The notes beneath the pieces were generated by a model. That model worked only from the letters and a program-made list of their open reading frames with translations. It was not told where the DNA came from and made no database searches. Both the position numbers and the translations under genes were made by a program. Positions 61,728-64,000 of a stretch of DNA of 64,000 nt are shown here, piece after piece. The DNA is from Nocardia carnea (GTDB taxonomy: Bacteria; Actinomycetota; Actinomycetes; Mycobacteriales; Mycobacteriaceae), in contig NZ_JARWPM010000236.1 in assembly GCF_029869215.1 (NCBI RefSeq), positions 1 through 64,000 of the forward strand, read 5' to 3'. Positions within the stretch are counted from its first letter, which is position 1; every line of letters begins with the position of its first letter.

Positions 61728-63095
61728 GTGAAACCACGACGAATTGCCGCAGCCCTCTTGGCGATGGCCTTGCTTACCGCCGGATGTAGCGGTCGCGGCG
61801 ACGCCGGCAGGGAAGCGAACCCGAATGACGTCGAAACCGGAGACTTCGGTGATCTGTCGAGTGTGTGTCACGACGGGGCGGCGACCGGCGCTCCGGCCCA
61901 AGGGGTGACGGCCGAGGAAATCAAGGTCGGTGTCTTCAGCGATGTGGGGTTCACCAAACAACCGGAATTCGTGGACGCGGCAAAGGCGTTTACGTCGTGG
62001 TGTAACGCGGCCGGTGGTATCAACGGCCGGAAACTGGTGTTCGAAGTCCGCGATACCAAACTCATGGAGGTCCGGCAACGGATGCTCGACTCCTGTCGCG
62101 AGGACTTCGCACTTGTCGGCGGCGGCGCCGCGCTGGACGGCCTCGGCGTCAAGGACCGCCTCTCGTGCTTGCTGCCGGAATTCCCCGCGCAGGTCTCGCA
62201 ATCGCAGAATCTGCAGTCGGACTTGCAGATCAGCGCCCTGGCGAGCACCTACGCACATGACGAGCCCTATTTCGGGTTCCGGAGCTGGCTGCTGAACGAG
62301 GCGTACCCGGGCTCGGCGGGCGCTGTCGGGATCATCAACGGCGACTCGCCGGTCACCAAGGTACTCGGCGACAAGGCTGTCGAGGCGATCCGGGCGGCCG
62401 GCGGGACGGTGACCTACAGCGACCTCTACCCGGCATCCGGTGTCCCGGACTGGACTCCCTATGCGCAGGCGATCAAGAGCAAAGGCGTCAAGGGCCTGGT
62501 CTTCTACGGCGACTTCCGGCAGTTGGGGAAGCTGGAGGATGTCCTGACGAGCATGAACTACAAACTCGACTGGATCGACCCGACCAACAACTCCTACAAC
62601 ACACAGTTCCTGCGGTCCGCCGCGCAGTCGGTGAGTTTCCAGAACAATATTGTCGACCTGACCGGCGCGGTGCCGGTCGAAGCGGTCGATGCCTCGCCGG
62701 CGATGAAACAGATGCACGATATGTTCGCAAAATACGCACCGGGCGCGGAACTCGCGCTGGGTTCGGTACGCGCCCTGTCGTCCTGGTTGCTGTTCGCCAA
62801 GGCCGCCACCAGCTGCGGTGACCAGCTCACCCGCAGATGTGTCTTCGAGGCGGCCGGCGCGGAGACTGCCTGGGCCGGAGGCGGATTGCATACCGCCCGC
62901 GATCTGTCGGACAAGGACGCGGCCCCGCGCTGCTTCAATGTCGTGCAGGCCACCTCGAACGGATGGCGGCAGGCCGATTTCGCGCCCGATCAAGGACTGT
63001 TCCGCTGCGATGTGGCCCCTTACCGGTACACCGGTGACTACGGTGCCGCGACCACCCTCGCTGATGTCGGAAAAACCATGGCGGATCTCGAATAG
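61728..63095 (+). CDS. LivJ-type (type 1 periplasmic-binding) substrate-binding lipoprotein, orphan
   Basis: A 455-residue protein from GTG 61728 with GAGGAGGA just upstream. Signal peptide RRIAAALLAMALLTAGC, lipobox LTAGC. The mature part has VTAEEIKVGVFSDVGFTKQP, FTSWCNAAGGINGRKLVFEV (~100-119), and GINGDSPVTKVLG-like GIINGDSPVTKVLGDKAVEA near 205, all characteristic of branched-chain-amino-acid-type binding proteins. In actinomycetes this class also captures aromatic and terpenoid or steroid-like acids. No permease or ATPase follows before the SDR at 63289; partners may lie beyond the window. Confidence 0.85.
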   Translation: MKPRRIAAALLAMALLTAGCSGRGDAGREANPNDVETGDFGDLSSVCHDGAATGAPAQGVTAEEIKVGVFSDVGFTKQPEFVDAAKAFTSWCNAAGGINGRKLVFEVRDTKLMEVRQRMLDSCREDFALVGGGAALDGLGVKDRLSCLLPEFPAQVSQSQNLQSDLQISALASTYAHDEPYFGFRSWLLNEAYPGSAGAVGIINGDSPVTKVLGDKAVEAIRAAGGTVTYSDLYPASGVPDWTPYAQAIKSKGVKGLVFYGDFRQLGKLEDVLTSMNYKLDWIDPTNNSYNTQFLRSAAQSVSFQNNIVDLTGAVPVEAVDASPAMKQMHDMFAKYAPGAELALGSVRALSSWLLFAKAATSCGDQLTRRCVFEAAGAETAWAGGGLHTARDLSDKDAAPRCFNVVQATSNGWRQADFAPDQGLFRCDVAPYRYTGDYGAATTLADVGKTMADLE

Positions 63096-63288
63096 GGCGA
63101 TCGCCGCGTCGCAGCGCGGGCCGAATGCGGCCGCAATCCACCTGGCGGCCGTCAGCGCCGCCATGAACTACCCGGCCTCGGCATACCGCATCAACGGCGC
63201 CGCTCGGCCCTCGTCTTCGGCAGATCGTTGCCCGGTCTGCCGATCCCTGTCCGAAAACTGGTTCGGCATAAGCAAAAAGGAGATAAAT

Positions 63289-64000
63289 ATGGGAAAGCTG
63301 GACGGCAAGGTCGCTTTCATCACCGGCGCCGCTCGGGGCCAGGGCCGCAGTCACGCGATCCGGCTGGCGCAGGAGGGTGCTGATGTCATAGCGCTGGATA
63401 TCTGCGCCCAACTGGGTTCGGTGCACTATTCGATGGGAACCGCCGACGAACTGGCACAGACTGTCGAGGAGGTCGAGAAGCAGGGGCGCCGGATCGTGGC
63501 CAGGCAGGCGGACGTCCGCGATGTCGCCGCGTTGCGGCAGGTCTTCGAGGAGGGTGTCGCCGAGCTCGGACCGGTCGATATCGTCCTGGCCAACGCGGGG
63601 ATCGGAGCCGGCGGTGCGGTGGTGGCGGAGGAACAGGAGTGGGAGGAGGTGGTCGCGGTGAACCTGACCGGCGTGTGGAATACCGGTCGGGTGGCGATCC
63701 CGTCGATGATTGAGCGGGGTAAGGGTGGATCGATCGTGCTCACAAGCTCCACCGGCGGCCTCATCGGTGTCGGCATTCCGACGGCGGGATTCCTCGGTTA
63801 TACCGCGGCCAAGCACGGTGTCGTCGGGCTCATGCGGTCCTGGGCGAACTACCTCGCGCCGCACAGTATCAGGGTGAACAGTGTCGCCCCGACCGCGGTC
63901 CGCACGCCCATGGCCGGTGACGGGAACCTGGAGGCGATCATGGAACGCAACCCGGCACTGGCCCATGCACTGTCCAACGCGATGCCGGTGGATCTGGTGG
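63289..64000 (+). CDS. Mycofactocin-type short-chain dehydrogenase, copy 3 (cut by window edge)
   Basis: 237 residues visible; AAGGAG lies about seven bases before ATG 63289. FITGAARGQGRSHAIRLAQE near residue 10, LDICAQLGSVHYSMGTADEL with the diagnostic insertion, and catalytic YTAAK near 175. It ends at MPVDLV, where copy 1 reads MPVAML, so ~35-40 residues lie beyond the window. It is closer to copy 1 than to copy 2. The 193-base gap before it has no gene and may hold a promoter. Confidence 0.88.
   Translation, partial: MGKLDGKVAFITGAARGQGRSHAIRLAQEGADVIALDICAQLGSVHYSMGTADELAQTVEEVEKQGRRIVARQADVRDVAALRQVFEEGVAELGPVDIVLANAGIGAGGAVVAEEQEWEEVVAVNLTGVWNTGRVAIPSMIERGKGGSIVLTSSTGGLIGVGIPTAGFLGYTAAKHGVVGLMRSWANYLAPHSIRVNSVAPTAVRTPMAGDGNLEAIMERNPALAHALSNAMPVDLV

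Noticed and set aside
61638-63164. 508-codon minus-strand frame opposite the LivJ-type lipoprotein gene
   Set aside because: Antisense shadow; the plus strand has a ribosome site, signal peptide and family motifs.
12-64000. CRISPR array, rRNA, riboswitch or prophage
   Set aside because: No regularly spaced repeats, no rRNA-like conserved stretches, no recognisable riboswitch core and no phage structural genes were seen.

Overview
The window is high-GC DNA from a nocardioform actinomycete. Nocardia, or a close relative such as Rhodococcus, is the best guess. The pointers are dense ATGA/GTGA-coupled operons, frequent GTG starts, many CoA-thioester and aromatic-acid catabolic genes, SDRs of the type that works with mycofactocin, and an exported glycine-zipper gene pair. 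I see no rRNA, tRNA, CRISPR array, plasmid or phage module. It reads as an accessory catabolic region with scattered gene remnants.

Layout. (1) 1-8.0 kb: a GntR regulator, a family III CoA-transferase, two 2-hydroxyacyl-CoA-dehydratase-like subunits, a divergent thioesterase and a polar-amino-acid-type ABC importer. CTAAC-type operators link the two promoters. Both dehydratase-like chains lack the cysteines that normally hold the iron-sulfur cluster. (2) 8.1-15.5 kb: PaaX regulator, CapA-like protein and MmgE/PrpD protein, divergent from a TauABC/SsuABC-like importer with two different permeases. (3) 15.6-28 kb: a MarR-controlled hydroxycinnamate operon (ech, vdh, fcs) that continues into an FAD hydroxylase, maleylacetate reductase, hydroxyquinol 1,2-dioxygenase and an acyl-CoA dehydrogenase. 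An IclR regulator with a divergent alcohol dehydrogenase and an isochorismatase-fold protein follows. (4) 28-44 kb: a plant-glycan island (two GH3 glycosidases, xylose isomerase, a deleted xylulokinase, GH78 rhamnosidase, two sugar-type transporters, two exported glycine-zipper proteins). A LacI regulator is present, and CTAGCACG-type operators sit at four promoter regions. (5) 44.2-49.5 kb: remnants (truncated flavoprotein, IS110 and IS3 pieces, arylsulfatase end) around an intact MarR/lipoprotein pair. (6) 49.5-64 kb: MFS exporter, TetR, phosphotransferase-like kinase, P450, a second TetR, mycofactocin-type SDRs, a two-domain carboxymuconolactone-decarboxylase-like protein, aldehyde dehydrogenase, a second P450, an orphan solute-binding lipoprotein and a third SDR cut by the right edge.

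How it fits together (inference): the island can strip rhamnose, glucose and xylose units from plant glycosides. The neighbouring hydroxycinnamate operon can take ferulate- or caffeate-type acids through side-chain cleavage and hydroxyquinol ring opening to 3-oxoadipate. The right end looks like hydroxylation and stepwise oxidation of a hydrophobic alcohol, perhaps a terpenoid (P450, mycofactocin SDR, aldehyde dehydrogenase).
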